DNA of 64,000 bases. Origin: CAVSQX01 sp963730225 (GTDB lineage Bacteria > Planctomycetota > Phycisphaerae > Tepidisphaerales > Tepidisphaeraceae). The stretch lies in contig CAVSQX010000001.1 in assembly GCA_963730225.1 (NCBI GenBank), positions 1,550,001-1,614,000 on the forward strand. The letters run 5' to 3'. Positions 43,940-53,071 of this stretch are shown piece by piece. The notes beneath the pieces are model-generated. The model was not told where the DNA came from, did not search any database, and worked only from the letters and a program-made list of their open reading frames with translations. A program made the translations under genes and the position numbers. Every line of letters begins with the position of its first letter. Position 1 is the first letter of the stretch.

Positions 43940-44445
43940 TCGCGCTGGCCGATCTCAATACCGCCAGCGGTGACGATTTCGTCGCCGTTTGCGGGCCGCT
44001 GTTTGAGCATTCGCCGTGGATCGCGCAGCGCACGTGGGACTGGCGGCCGTTTGCGAGTTTGGCGGATTTGCATGCGGCGCTTTGTCAAACGATGTACGCC
44101 GCCGACGTTGAGGATCAGGTGAAGTTGATCGCCGCGCATCCGGACCTGGTTGGACGGCTGGCCCGCGAAGGCCGGCTCACCCGCCAATCCACCGCCGAGC
44201 AGGCGGCGGCGGGGTTGGCGCAACTCAGCGACCCCGAGATCGCCGCGTTCGACGCTTTCAACGCCCGATACCGGGAAAAATTCGGATTTCCTTTTGTGAT
44301 CTGTGCCCGCGAGAATAAAAAGGAGGCGATTCTGGCCGCGTTTCCGTTGCGTCTGAAGAATTCCCCGCCGCAGGAAATTCAGACCGCTCTGGCCGAAATC
44401 GCAAAAATCGCCCGCTTGCGGCTGGCCGACGCGGTTCGGGAATAA
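43936..44445 (+). CDS. uraD: 2-oxo-4-hydroxy-4-carboxy-5-ureidoimidazoline (OHCU) decarboxylase
   Basis: A 169-aa all-helical enzyme. It converts OHCU to (S)-allantoin after uricase and HIU hydrolase. The catalytic His lies in IAAHPDLVG, and the family also shows EHSPWIAQRTW, STAEQAAAGLAQL, FNARYREKFGFPFVICARE with the Arg/Glu of the active site. Its ATG overlaps the allC stop. uricase follows 8 bp downstream. Confidence 0.92.
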   Translation: MIALADLNTASGDDFVAVCGPLFEHSPWIAQRTWDWRPFASLADLHAALCQTMYAADVEDQVKLIAAHPDLVGRLAREGRLTRQSTAEQAAAGLAQLSDPEIAAFDAFNARYREKFGFPFVICARENKKEAILAAFPLRLKNSPPQEIQTALAEIAKIARLRLADAVRE

Positions 44446-44453
44446 AATATCAT

Positions 44454-45305
44454 ATGCCCGCAAAACTCGCGGAAAATTCCTACGGCAAATCAGATGTGCG
44501 AGTCACCAAGGTGATTCGCAATGGTCCACGCCACGAGATTTTCGAGTTCTCCGTCGACATTCTCCTCACCGGCGATTTCGCGGCCTCCTACACACACGGC
44601 GACAACCGCAAAATCATCGCCACCGATTCGATGAAGAACACGGTGTACGTTCTGGCGAAAGAGAAGCAATTTACCAGCGCCGAGCGATTCGCCATTCTGC
44701 TGGCCGAGCATCTTCCGCGCCTCTATCCGCAGGTGAAGTCGGCCAAGGCCCAGGTTCGCCAATCGGCATGGTCGCGCATCGAGGTCGACGGCAAGCCACA
44801 CGATCATGCGTTTGTTTCCGCCGGCTCCGAAATCCATGTCGCAACCGCGACCTGTACCGCCGACGGCGTCCAACCCACAATCAGCGGCGGCATCCGCGAT
44901 CTACTGGTGCTGAAAACCACCGCATCGGCATTCAAGGATTTCGTGACCGACCGATATCGCACGCTCAAAGACACCGATGATCGCATCTTCGCCACCAGCG
45001 TTACCGCAGAATGGGACTACGAAAACACGGCGGTCGATTTTGTATCCGCTCACGAGAAAATCCACACCGCGCTTCTCGACGCTTTCGCCACGCATATGAG
45101 CCACGCGGTTCAGCAGACCATGTACCAAATGGGCAACGCGGCATTGGCGGCATGCCCGCAGATAACAGGCATTCATCTCTTATGTCCCAACAAGCATCGC
45201 ATTCCCGTGAACCTCCAGCCGTTTGGCCTGGAAAACCAAAACGAGATTTTCGTCTGGACCGACGAGCCGTTCGGCAACATCACGGCGACGATAAAGCGAG
45301 ACTGA
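44454..45305 (+). CDS. Uricase (urate oxidase)
   Basis: A 283-aa T-fold enzyme, no cofactor needed, oxidising urate to 5-hydroxyisourate. Active-site elements: the Lys in YGKSDVRVTKV, the Thr of IATDSMKNTVYVLAKE, and the second-half Arg/Gln region with HAFVSAGSEIHVATATCT. The C-terminal part reads TMYQMGNAALAACPQITGIHLLCPNKHRIPVNL, normal for the family. HIU hydrolase follows 3 bp after the stop, consistent with the pathway order. Confidence 0.93.
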   Translation: MPAKLAENSYGKSDVRVTKVIRNGPRHEIFEFSVDILLTGDFAASYTHGDNRKIIATDSMKNTVYVLAKEKQFTSAERFAILLAEHLPRLYPQVKSAKAQVRQSAWSRIEVDGKPHDHAFVSAGSEIHVATATCTADGVQPTISGGIRDLLVLKTTASAFKDFVTDRYRTLKDTDDRIFATSVTAEWDYENTAVDFVSAHEKIHTALLDAFATHMSHAVQQTMYQMGNAALAACPQITGIHLLCPNKHRIPVNLQPFGLENQNEIFVWTDEPFGNITATIKRD

Positions 45306-45308
45306 CGC

Positions 45309-45662
45309 ATGGCCGGAAAACTGACGACCCATGTCCTGGATACCGCCCGCGGCCGGCCCGCCGGCGGTGTTCGCATCGAACTGCATCGGCTGGAGGGACA
45401 TCAGAAAATACCCGTCGCCCAGGCCGTCACCGACAGCGACGGCCGAACCGAACTTCCTCTGCTCAGCGGGAAGCACATGACTGCTGGAAAATATCGGCTT
45501 CTCTTTCACGTCGGGGACTACTTCACCGCCGAAGGCGTCGCCGACGCGAAAAGATTTCTCGATGTCGTGCCCGTTCTGTTTCACATCGACGACGCCGATG
45601 CGGCGTATCACGTGCCGCTGCTGGTTTCGCCGTGGGCGTATTCGACCTACCGGGGAAGCTGA
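45309..45662 (+). CDS. hiuH: 5-Hydroxyisourate hydrolase (transthyretin-like)
   Basis: A 117-aa homotetrameric beta protein that hydrolyses 5-hydroxyisourate to OHCU. The family marks are the N-terminal LTTHVLDTARGRPA with its catalytic His, Arg in IELHRLE, and the diagnostic C-terminal tetrapeptide YRGS. The stop overlaps the allantoinase start by one base. It lies between uricase and allantoinase. Confidence 0.93.
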   Translation: MAGKLTTHVLDTARGRPAGGVRIELHRLEGHQKIPVAQAVTDSDGRTELPLLSGKHMTAGKYRLLFHVGDYFTAEGVADAKRFLDVVPVLFHIDDADAAYHVPLLVSPWAYSTYRGS

Positions 45663-47017
45663 TGCACGATCTGCTCATCCGCAACGGCCAGATCGTGTCC
45701 GTCGATGGCGTGTGGCCCGCTTGCATCGCCGTCTCCGATGGAAAAATCACCGCCGTCGATCCGGAAATCTCCGGCCCCGCAAAAGAAGAAATCGACGCCG
45801 CCGGACTGCACGTTTTTCCCGGCCTGATCGACGTGCACGTTCACTTCAACGATCCCGGCCGCGCGGATTGGGAGGGAGCGGCCACCGGCTCAGCGGCGCT
45901 GGCCGCCGGCGGGGGCACGTGCTTCTTCGACATGCCGCTGAATTCCTCGCCGCCGGTGCTGGACAGGGAAAGCTTCGATCGGAAAGTCGCGGCGCTGAGC
46001 GGCAAAAGTTACGCCGATTTTGGCCTCTGGGGCGGGCTTACGCCGAACAGTCTCGATCGCATGGACGAATTGGCCAATCGCGGCGTCGTCGGGTTCAAGG
46101 CGTTTATGTCCAACAGCGGCATCGACGATTTTGCCCGGGCGGACGACCTGACACTGTATCGTGGAATGCAAATGGCTGCGCGGCTTGGGCTGCCCGTGGC
46201 GGTTCATGCGGAAAATGAGGAATTAACGAGCAGGCTGAGTGAAGAAGCTCGCCTCGCCGGGCGAATCGGGGTCGATGATTACCTTGCATCCCGCCCCGTG
46301 ATCGCGGAAGTCGATGCCATTCGCCGAGCCATCGCATACGCGCAGGAAACCGGGTGTTCGGTCCATATCGTGCACATCAGCTCGGCCGCCGGCAGCCAGG
46401 AAGTTGTGGAGGCCCGGCATCTGTGGCGGAGAGATGGCAACGGCGCGGTTTCCGTCACCGGCGAAACTTGTCCACATTATCTGGCTTTGAACGGCGACGA
46501 TGTGAGGCGACTTGGGGCGGTTGCCAAATGCGCTCCGCCGCTGCGCTCGCCAGAAGAATCAAAGGCGCTGTTGGAACAACTGGCCACCGGCGGAATTGAC
46601 ATGGTTGCATCCGATCACTCGCCAGCGCCGGCGTCGATGAAACGATCCAATAATTTTTTTGACATCTGGGGTGGAATCGCCGGCGTGCAATCCACCTTAA
46701 CGACACTTTTGACCTACGGAGTACCATTGCCGCAGGTGGTTCAGTTGACCGCCGCAGCCCCCGCGGAGCGATTCCGTATTCCGAGCAAAGGGAAAATTGC
46801 GGCAAACTTCGATGCGGATTTTTCACTGGTCGAAGTGGAAAAGGATTTCATCCTGAAACGAGAGAATTTGCTCGACCGCCACAAGCTCAGCCCGTATGTG
46901 GGCCGCACATTTCGGGGCATCGTTCATCGGACGATTCTTCGCGGACAAACCGTGTTCGCCGACGGAAAAATCGTCGGCCCGCCGACGGGGCGGCTGGTCA
47001 AGCCGGTTCGCTCATGA
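45662..47017 (+). CDS. allB: Allantoinase (cyclic amidohydrolase)
   Basis: A 451-aa dinuclear zinc hydrolase opening allantoin to allantoate. Metal ligands: HVHFNDPG, the carboxylated Lys of GFKAFMSNSG, HAENEE, HISSAAG and the Asp in ASDHSP. The family-typical RAIAYAQETGCSVHIVH and ETCPHYLAL are present. Start at MHDLLIRNG. The stop overlaps guanine deaminase start (ATGA). Confidence 0.92.
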   Translation: MHDLLIRNGQIVSVDGVWPACIAVSDGKITAVDPEISGPAKEEIDAAGLHVFPGLIDVHVHFNDPGRADWEGAATGSAALAAGGGTCFFDMPLNSSPPVLDRESFDRKVAALSGKSYADFGLWGGLTPNSLDRMDELANRGVVGFKAFMSNSGIDDFARADDLTLYRGMQMAARLGLPVAVHAENEELTSRLSEEARLAGRIGVDDYLASRPVIAEVDAIRRAIAYAQETGCSVHIVHISSAAGSQEVVEARHLWRRDGNGAVSVTGETCPHYLALNGDDVRRLGAVAKCAPPLRSPEESKALLEQLATGGIDMVASDHSPAPASMKRSNNFFDIWGGIAGVQSTLTTLLTYGVPLPQVVQLTAAAPAERFRIPSKGKIAANFDADFSLVEVEKDFILKRENLLDRHKLSPYVGRTFRGIVHRTILRGQTVFADGKIVGPPTGRLVKPVRS

Positions 47018-48369
47018 ACAAGCTCACTACGCTGCGCGGGCCGATACTCAATCCGAAATTCGACGGATCGGTGGAATTTTTCCCCGACGCCGCACTGCAA
47101 TGGGACGATCGGGGACGCATCACGTACGTTGGTGATTACGCCGCGCTGAAAACCGACGACGCGGTAAATCCCAGTCGTGGAATAATTCTTCCACCGTTCC
47201 TGGATTGCCACATTCACATTCCCCAGTGGCCGATCCGCGGGCTATTCTGCGATGGAATCGTCGGCGATCCGCCCCAGGGCCGATTGCTCGCGGGGCTGAA
47301 TCGCAACGTGTTTCCGATCGAAGGGAAATGTTCCGATGAAGATCATGTGAAAAAGACGGTGGCGGCGTTTGCTGCCGATGAACTGGAGCACGGCGTCGTG
47401 GGCGGATCGGCGTACATGACGGTTCATGCCGCGGCCACGGCGGCGGCGCTGCGGACACTTCCAAAATGGTGGAGCGTGGGGCTCGTGCTGATGAACATGA
47501 ATTGCCCGACGTATCTGCGGACGGACGAGCAAAATCTCGCCGCCGATGTGCAGCGACTGGCCGAGGAATTTGGCCGGCGGATGATTTTGACGGATCGCTT
47601 CGCGGTGGCCGTCGATTCGCCGCTGCGTAGGCGGGCGGTGAAGCTCGCCGAGAAATTCGACTTGCGGATGCAGACGCATCTCAACGAGCAGTCGCGGGAG
47701 AAACATCTGGTTGAGAAGGACCTGTATCCCGATGCCCGCAGCTACAGCGATGTTTACCGCCGCGACGGACTTCTGGATCGGCAGCCGATTTTGGCGCACT
47801 GCGTGCAGATGAGCGAAGCGGAGTTTGATCTGGTGGCATCCCGTCCGGCGGCGATTGCGCATTGTCCGGTTTCCAATACGCTTTTGGAATCGGGGGTCAT
47901 GAATCTGGATCGGGTGATGGAGCGGCGGATTCCGTGGGCGCTTTGCACCGATGTCGGCGCTTCGTCGACGACTTCGTTGCTGTGCGAGATGCTCCAGTTT
48001 CTGAAAGTGCACGCCGGGACTAGCCGATTCGCCACGCCGGACGAAGCGCTCTATCGCACCACGCTGGGAGCCGCACAGGTGCTGGGATTGCAGGACGAAC
48101 TGGGAACTTTCGCCGTCGGCCGGCCGGCGTCATTCATCGAGGTCGAATCTCACGTCGCCGGATCGAAAACCGCGCACGATGCGATTCTTCACGGCTTGCT
48201 CGATTCCAATCCGCAGGAAATCGCGGCCTTCTCGAATCGAGATGATCTCGACGAATTGCGGTGGATCACCTCCGATTTTCAAGACAGCGTCGATCGACTC
48301 GACAAAAAAGTGCTGCGGGTTACGCTTGGGGGCCGGGTGGTTTGGCAGCGCGAGCGAGAAACCCAATGA
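47014..48369 (+). CDS. guaD: Guanine deaminase (amidohydrolase family)
   Basis: A 451-aa zinc hydrolase turning guanine into xanthine. Metal and substrate motifs: DCHIHIPQWPIRG, MQTHLNEQ, LAHCVQMSE, HCPVSNTLL and the Asp of LCTDVGASST. The sequence YSDVYRRDGLLD near the third metal His is the guanine-deaminase pattern. A related chlorohydrolase/cytosine-deaminase activity cannot be excluded, but the operon favours guanine. ATGA overlaps link it to allB and the next gene. Confidence 0.85.
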   Translation: MNKLTTLRGPILNPKFDGSVEFFPDAALQWDDRGRITYVGDYAALKTDDAVNPSRGIILPPFLDCHIHIPQWPIRGLFCDGIVGDPPQGRLLAGLNRNVFPIEGKCSDEDHVKKTVAAFAADELEHGVVGGSAYMTVHAAATAAALRTLPKWWSVGLVLMNMNCPTYLRTDEQNLAADVQRLAEEFGRRMILTDRFAVAVDSPLRRRAVKLAEKFDLRMQTHLNEQSREKHLVEKDLYPDARSYSDVYRRDGLLDRQPILAHCVQMSEAEFDLVASRPAAIAHCPVSNTLLESGVMNLDRVMERRIPWALCTDVGASSTTSLLCEMLQFLKVHAGTSRFATPDEALYRTTLGAAQVLGLQDELGTFAVGRPASFIEVESHVAGSKTAHDAILHGLLDSNPQEIAAFSNRDDLDELRWITSDFQDSVDRLDKKVLRVTLGGRVVWQRERETQ

Positions 48370-49310
48370 AAACTCAGCGACTTGGCAAAAGCGATCTGAT
48401 TTCGACCCGTCTTTCCTACGGCAACATGCGGTCGGCCGGAAAATGGAATCCGTCGGAAGTGACAACCGAGATGCGATCCGCCGGCGTGAAATCGCACATC
48501 GCGGCCCTGGAAGCGGGCTACACGCTGTTCGACACCGCCGACATCTACAGCCTCGGCGTCAGCGAAGAAATCCTTGGTCAAACGCTGCGGCAAGTCAGTG
48601 GAATGCGAAGGCGAATTCTCATCGCCACCAAGTGCGGCATTCGTTTCGCCGGCGATCCCAACCCCGATTCGCCTCACCGTTACGATTTCTCCGCCCAGCA
48701 CATCATCGGGTCCTGCGAGCGATCGCTCAAACGCATGGGGATCGACACCATCGATCTGTATCAATTGCACCGCCCCGATCTTTTGATGAATCCGCCGGAA
48801 ATCGTGCACGCATTCACGCAGTTGCACGCTCAGGGGAAAGTTCGCTATTTCGGCGTGAGTAATTTTCTGCCCACGACATTGTCGATGTTGCAGGCCCATT
48901 GCCCGTTCCCGCTGATCGTGAATCAGGTGGAAATTCACCCGGGCCGGCTGGATTGCTTCACCGACGGCACGCTGGATCAATGCATCGAGAAGGAAATCAC
49001 GCCGCTGAGCTGGAGCCCGCTGGGCGGCGGATGGCTGGGCGATGCCGCTCGAATCAAGGCTGACGATCCGCGGCGCGATTTGAAACTGAACGTGCAGAAG
49101 ACTCTCGATCAGACCGCCGGCGAGCACGGCGTCAGTCGGGTAGTGATTGCCCTGGCGTGGCTCATGAAACACCCCACCGGGATTATTCCGATCGTGGGCT
49201 CGAACGATCCGGGAAGAATTCGCGATGCCGCCAAGGCGGACGATGTGGAATTGTCGCGCGATCAGTGGTATCGGATTCTTCTGGCCGCCCGCGGCGAGCC
49301 GCTTCCGTAG
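48366..49310 (+). CDS. Aldo/keto reductase (YdhF-like)
   Basis: A 314-aa NAD(P)H-dependent oxidoreductase with a TIM barrel. Catalytic residues by motif: Asp in FDTADIYSLG, Tyr in the same segment, Lys in ATKCGI, His in LYQLHRPDLLM. NADP-binding end PIVGSNDPGRIRDAAKADDVEL is normal. Start overlaps the guaD stop. As last gene of the purine operon it may act on a pathway-derived carbonyl, or be unrelated. Confidence 0.85.
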   Translation: MKTQRLGKSDLISTRLSYGNMRSAGKWNPSEVTTEMRSAGVKSHIAALEAGYTLFDTADIYSLGVSEEILGQTLRQVSGMRRRILIATKCGIRFAGDPNPDSPHRYDFSAQHIIGSCERSLKRMGIDTIDLYQLHRPDLLMNPPEIVHAFTQLHAQGKVRYFGVSNFLPTTLSMLQAHCPFPLIVNQVEIHPGRLDCFTDGTLDQCIEKEITPLSWSPLGGGWLGDAARIKADDPRRDLKLNVQKTLDQTAGEHGVSRVVIALAWLMKHPTGIIPIVGSNDPGRIRDAAKADDVELSRDQWYRILLAARGEPLP

Positions 49311-49313
49311 CGA

Positions 49314-50036
49314 TCAGGAATTGCGCGTCACGGAGAATGAGCCCGTTTCCCATCCGTGCGGCGTGTTGTAGGCAAATCGACCAAAGATCGTTTTCCCATC
49401 CGTGGAAATCGCCCCCGTGAAGCCGACCCATAGCGTGGAATTCTGAATCAGCGCCCGCACAACATTGTGCGAGCTGTAAATCAGCGTGCTCAGTTCGCTC
49501 TGGTTGCCCATGATTGGGCCCAGGTTGAACGTGCCGGAGGCCGCGACGCCGCGCTGGAAGGCGAAGGCGATGGAGAACGGCGTGCTCGTGGTGGAGCCGT
49601 CGAGTTGAATCGTTCCGGTCCAGGTTCCGACGAAATTGGGTACGTTGCTCTCCTGGGGACTGGAAATGTACTGGCCGATGGTGCCGCTGACCGGGCTGGA
49701 GACGGGTTGGACGGCCGTTTCGACAACCGCTGCTTTCTTGGCCGCGGCCTTGGCGGCGGCCGCTTGAGCAGCCGCCAGCTTCGCGGCCTGAGCCGCCGCT
49801 TTCGCAGCCGCGGCCTTGGCCTGCGCCGCCGCCTTCGCAGCCGCGGCCTTGGCCTGCGCGGCGGCCTTCTTCGCCGCCGCTTCGGCGACCAACTCGGCAT
49901 GGGTAACCGTCGTCGCCTCATGCGTGCTCGGCGTGGCCGCATGAACCACCGTCGCGGACATCAATTCCCGCGCTTCCAACGCCTCAAACATCACCGGGCT
50001 CGAAGTCTCTCTGGCAATTCGTGTGTTGCTTGGCAT
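49314..50036 (-). CDS. Surface protein with LEPRxLLS-type motif and Ala/Lys-rich repeat
   Basis: A 240-aa protein. Residues ~15-27 carry FEALEARELMSA, the planctomycete export/anchor motif. Residues ~45-105 are a repeat of AAAKAAAQAK units, nearly all Ala, Lys and Gln, predicted as a long helix or coiled coil. A beta domain follows (NFVGTWTGTIQLDG, NSTLWVGFTGAISTDGKTIFGRF). Start at MPSNTR; a strong GGAGAAGGG ribosome site precedes it. Function unknown. It converges on the purine operon with only 3 bp between stops. Confidence 0.75.
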   Translation of the reverse strand: MPSNTRIARETSSPVMFEALEARELMSATVVHAATPSTHEATTVTHAELVAEAAAKKAAAQAKAAAAKAAAQAKAAAAKAAAQAAKLAAAQAAAAKAAAKKAAVVETAVQPVSSPVSGTIGQYISSPQESNVPNFVGTWTGTIQLDGSTTSTPFSIAFAFQRGVAASGTFNLGPIMGNQSELSTLIYSSHNVVRALIQNSTLWVGFTGAISTDGKTIFGRFAYNTPHGWETGSFSVTRNS

Positions 50037-50215
50037 CTTCCCTTCTCCTTTTTCCTTTGTCCGTCGCGGCTGGCGACCGCTGGCCGGACATCCATGACAT
50101 AAAATACATTTGGCCAACTGGGCAAATTAAAAAATTGGCGGGGAAAATGAGGTGAATGACGCGCCGGCAGCGGCGAGATTATCGGACCAACTGAATTGCT
50201 GCCCAGCGCGAGCGG

Positions 50216-51331
50216 CTATGGATCGAGTTCTCCGAAAGGGAGATTCGCCCCCATCGGAGCGGGGCGCTGATATCGGACCACCGGTGCGTACGTCTTGCCG
50301 CCGCTGGAGGAATCGAGAAATCCCTGCATCAGATCCAAAACGGCCATCGCCTGCTGTCCGCTGGCGCGCTCCGCCCGGCCGCTGCGAATTGCAACGGCCA
50401 TGTCCGCCAAGCCGATGGATCGGCCGTATCCCTTGACGAACCGGTGCGGAACTTCGACCGCTTCCTTCTCGCCAAGTTTCCGCAGCTTGACGGTTCCGTC
50501 GAATCCGTTGGGATCGGGAACGTGCAGTGCCCCTTCGGTGCCGTTGATGATGATCGGATGTCCGCCGTCGTGCCCGCTGTCCAGCACGGCGAAACTCTGG
50601 TGGATTGTGCCGACAGCGCCGTTTTCAAATTCCATCAGCCCGACGATGTGATCCGGCGTTTCCACCTCGATTTTCTTGCCGTGCTTCGGCTGGCTGGTGA
50701 TCGTGCGCTGCCCAATGGCGATCGACGCCATGCCGCTGATTCGCTTCACCGGGCCCAGAAGATTCAGCAGAGCCGTCAGATAATACGGCCCCATGTCAAA
50801 CATCGGCCCCCCGCCGACTTCGTAATAAAACTCCGGCGACGGATGCCAGCTTTCGTGGCCGCGACATTGCATGAACGCCGTGAACGCGACCGGCCGGCCG
50901 ATTGCGCCGTCGTCGATCAGTTTGCGAGCGGTTTGAATTCCAGCGCCCATGAACGTGTCGGGAGCGCAGCCGACGCGCAGATTTTTGGCTTTGGCCAACT
51001 CAATGACTTTCCTGCCTTCTTCCCGTTCGATCCCCAACGGCTTTTCCGCATACGTGTGTTTGCCCGCATTCAGCGCCGCCAGCGAAATCGGCACGTGCGC
51101 CTTGGGAACGGTGAGATTCAAAACGATCTCGATCGAATCGTCGGCGATCAGTTGCTCGACACTCAACACCTGCGGAATTCCAAATTTCTCGGCGGCCTGG
51201 CGAGCTTTGGCCGAATCCAGATCGGCGCATGCCGCCATCCGCACATTCGGAAAGTTCTTCGCCATACCCAGGTACGCCCCGCTGATCGCGCCGCAACCGA
51301 CGACGCCGACGCGCACAGGTTCGCTGTTCAT
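50216..51331 (-). CDS. Gfo/Idh/MocA family NAD(P)-dependent oxidoreductase
   Basis: A 371-aa dehydrogenase. The Rossmann motif is RVGVVGCGAISGAYL, then LNLTVPKAHVPI and AEKPLG (EKP catalytic Lys), and the C-terminal domain is complete (GPVKRISGMASIAIG). It oxidises a sugar or cyclitol; the substrate is unknown. Start at MNSEPV because it overlaps the RNase H stop (ATGA). It is the last gene of the minus-strand operon. Confidence 0.88.
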   Translation of the reverse strand: MNSEPVRVGVVGCGAISGAYLGMAKNFPNVRMAACADLDSAKARQAAEKFGIPQVLSVEQLIADDSIEIVLNLTVPKAHVPISLAALNAGKHTYAEKPLGIEREEGRKVIELAKAKNLRVGCAPDTFMGAGIQTARKLIDDGAIGRPVAFTAFMQCRGHESWHPSPEFYYEVGGGPMFDMGPYYLTALLNLLGPVKRISGMASIAIGQRTITSQPKHGKKIEVETPDHIVGLMEFENGAVGTIHQSFAVLDSGHDGGHPIIINGTEGALHVPDPNGFDGTVKLRKLGEKEAVEVPHRFVKGYGRSIGLADMAVAIRSGRAERASGQQAMAVLDLMQGFLDSSSGGKTYAPVVRYQRPAPMGANLPFGELDP

Positions 51332-51939
51332 TTGACCACATCCATTCTCGCCCCGCATTGGCAGACCACCGCCTTGAGCTGATGCGGCCGCAGTCCTGAC
51401 GGCGTGCGGACGGTCAGCACACAGCCGCAGCGCGGGCAGACCAGATTGTCGCCGGAGGTGTAAACCACATTCTCCGGCGATTCGTCGGCCGCGGGCGACG
51501 AATCGACTTCCGTCACGTCAGACTTTCGATCCATCGCCAGATTCGCCAGCTTGTCGGCCAGCTCATTTTTATGCCGTAAATTGTGCTCGATGCGTGAATC
51601 GTCGAACTGACGCAGCAGCGATTGCGCCTCATCGTACAGATTCCTCATGCCGGGATTTTTCACCCGGTATTCGCCGCGCATCTGCTTGATGATCAGTTCG
51701 CTGTCGCCGCGAACGATAATTTTTTTCGCGCCCAGCTTTTTGGCTTCGGCCAGCGCGGTGATCAGGGCGCGGTATTCGGCGACATTGTTGGTGGCCCGGC
51801 CGATGAATCGCCCCAGCGTCACCAGCGGTGTTCCATCGGCGGCCGATACCACCACACCGATTCCCGCCGGCCCCGGGTTCCCGCGGCTGCCGCCGTCGAA
51901 TTGCAGCGTAAGCGTCTCTTGCATCGATGCCGGCTTCAC
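51328..51939 (-). CDS. Ribonuclease HI-like protein with C-terminal zinc-ribbon-like tail
   Basis: A 203-aa protein. RNase H domain residues 8-135 contain FDGGSRGNPGPAGIG (first Asp), NNVAEYRALI (Glu), VRGDSELI (Asp). The closing part (ELADKLANLAMD) fits the reverse-transcriptase-like group of YpdQ/RnhA. A C-terminal tail adds CPRCG and CQC pairs, a possible zinc site. Start is a GTG overlapping the preceding stop (GTGA); ATG 51924 is an alternative. It would cleave RNA in RNA-DNA hybrids. Confidence 0.85.
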   Translation of the reverse strand: MKPASMQETLTLQFDGGSRGNPGPAGIGVVVSAADGTPLVTLGRFIGRATNNVAEYRALITALAEAKKLGAKKIIVRGDSELIIKQMRGEYRVKNPGMRNLYDEAQSLLRQFDDSRIEHNLRHKNELADKLANLAMDRKSDVTEVDSSPAADESPENVVYTSGDNLVCPRCGCVLTVRTPSGLRPHQLKAVVCQCGARMDVVK

Positions 51940-52148
51940 ACGGTCGAGTCGGGACTGGTGGCAGTGATGGGAGATTCCGTCAGAGAAATCACCTGAAGCT
52001 CGTGCGTGACGGCGGCTTCATCCATCCGGAAGCGAATGATTCTCTCCAAATTCTCGGCCGATTTGCCTTTGTAAATGCCGACGATTTTTCCGTCGACGGA
52101 AAGCTGAAATTCGTGCGGATTCTGTCCGGCGTCCATGGCGTTCTTCAC
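51936..52148 (-). CDS. Small protein of unknown function, possibly the 3' part of the upstream zinc-ribbon gene
   Basis: A 70-aa open frame: HEFQLSVDGKIVGIYKGKSAENLERIIRF looks like genuine coding sequence. The same frame stays open upstream as KIGEILSAAQGESVKNAMDAGQ, beyond its nominal GTG start. The upstream gene ends in an Arg-rich tail in another frame at this point. Either two genes overlapping by GTGA or one gene with an indel in the GGGAAAAATCGG run near 52190. Confidence 0.5.
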   Translation of the reverse strand: MKNAMDAGQNPHEFQLSVDGKIVGIYKGKSAENLERIIRFRMDEAAVTHELQVISLTESPITATSPDSTV

Positions 52149-53002
52149 CGATTCGCCCTGAGCCGCCGAAAGAATCTCGCCGATTTTTCCCGCGCGCGCG
52201 GCGATGATTTTTCGCCGCTTTCACCCGCCGGCGACGGCTGGGCCTTCTTTTTGTTCACCGCCAGTTCCGGGGGAAGATCGTCGGGAATGTAAAGAATCCG
52301 CCGGCAGCTGGGGCAAAACACGATTTCGTCGCGCGTGTGCAGCTTGTTGTAGACGTCGGTGACCAGATCCATCATGCACGCCGAGCAGACATATTCTTCC
52401 TTGCGGCGATCGGGCTTCATCAGCGCCGACAGCGCTTCGCCCTCGTGATGGTCCGCCAGTCGATTGAAAACCTCCCGGGATTTGGGAGACATCGTGCTGG
52501 CCGCCATCTCCCGGGGGCCGCGCAGCGATTCAATTTCCGCCTGCAATTGCGCCACCGTGTCGCCCACCTGGGTTTTCATCTGCGCCAGCTTCTGCTGCTC
52601 GCTCTCCAGTGCGGCAGCGACGTTGCCCGTTTCCTTCTGCTCCTTTTCAAGCTCGCCCAGCAGGGCAAGGGCCTGCTCTTCCACATTCCCGCGGTCGACT
52701 TTTTGCGTGTTGATCTCGACTAGAAAGGTCTGATATTCCTTGTTGTTTCTGGCCCCCTGCTGCTGGGTGCGAAGCTTTTCGATCTGGGCGTCGCGACTTT
52801 TGAGGTCCAGATCAAGATTCGCGCTTTTGGCCGACATTTCCCTGGTTCGGGCGTGGGCGGCCCTGAGCTTTTCCTCCAGATCGTGGGTTTTGCGCTCCTG
52901 AATGCGGACGTTCTTGGTCGCCACGTCCAGCCGCTCCTGAACTTCGCGCAATGCCTGATCGGCTCGGAACAGCTTAACCAGCGAGATATTCGTCGGACCC
53001 AT
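52145..53002 (-). CDS. Coiled-coil protein with C4 zinc ribbon (CT398-like)
   Basis: A 285-aa protein. Residues ~10-175 form long coiled-coil helices rich in Glu, Lys and Gln. A C4 zinc ribbon follows: CSACMMDL and CPSCRRIL about 30 residues apart (residues ~205-245). This is the CT398/zinc-ribbon domain family found beside RNase H genes in many bacteria. The Arg-rich last 20 residues are suspicious; see the possible frameshift to the next gene. It lies 69 bp after gltX in the operon. Confidence 0.75.
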   Translation of the reverse strand: MGPTNISLVKLFRADQALREVQERLDVATKNVRIQERKTHDLEEKLRAAHARTREMSAKSANLDLDLKSRDAQIEKLRTQQQGARNNKEYQTFLVEINTQKVDRGNVEEQALALLGELEKEQKETGNVAAALESEQQKLAQMKTQVGDTVAQLQAEIESLRGPREMAASTMSPKSREVFNRLADHHEGEALSALMKPDRRKEEYVCSACMMDLVTDVYNKLHTRDEIVFCPSCRRILYIPDDLPPELAVNKKKAQPSPAGESGEKSSPRAREKSARFFRRLRANR

Positions 53003-53071
53003 AGCAAAATTCCTCTCACCGCAATCGCCGCGCCATTATGGCCAACGAATACCAATTGAAAAGGGGCAAAG

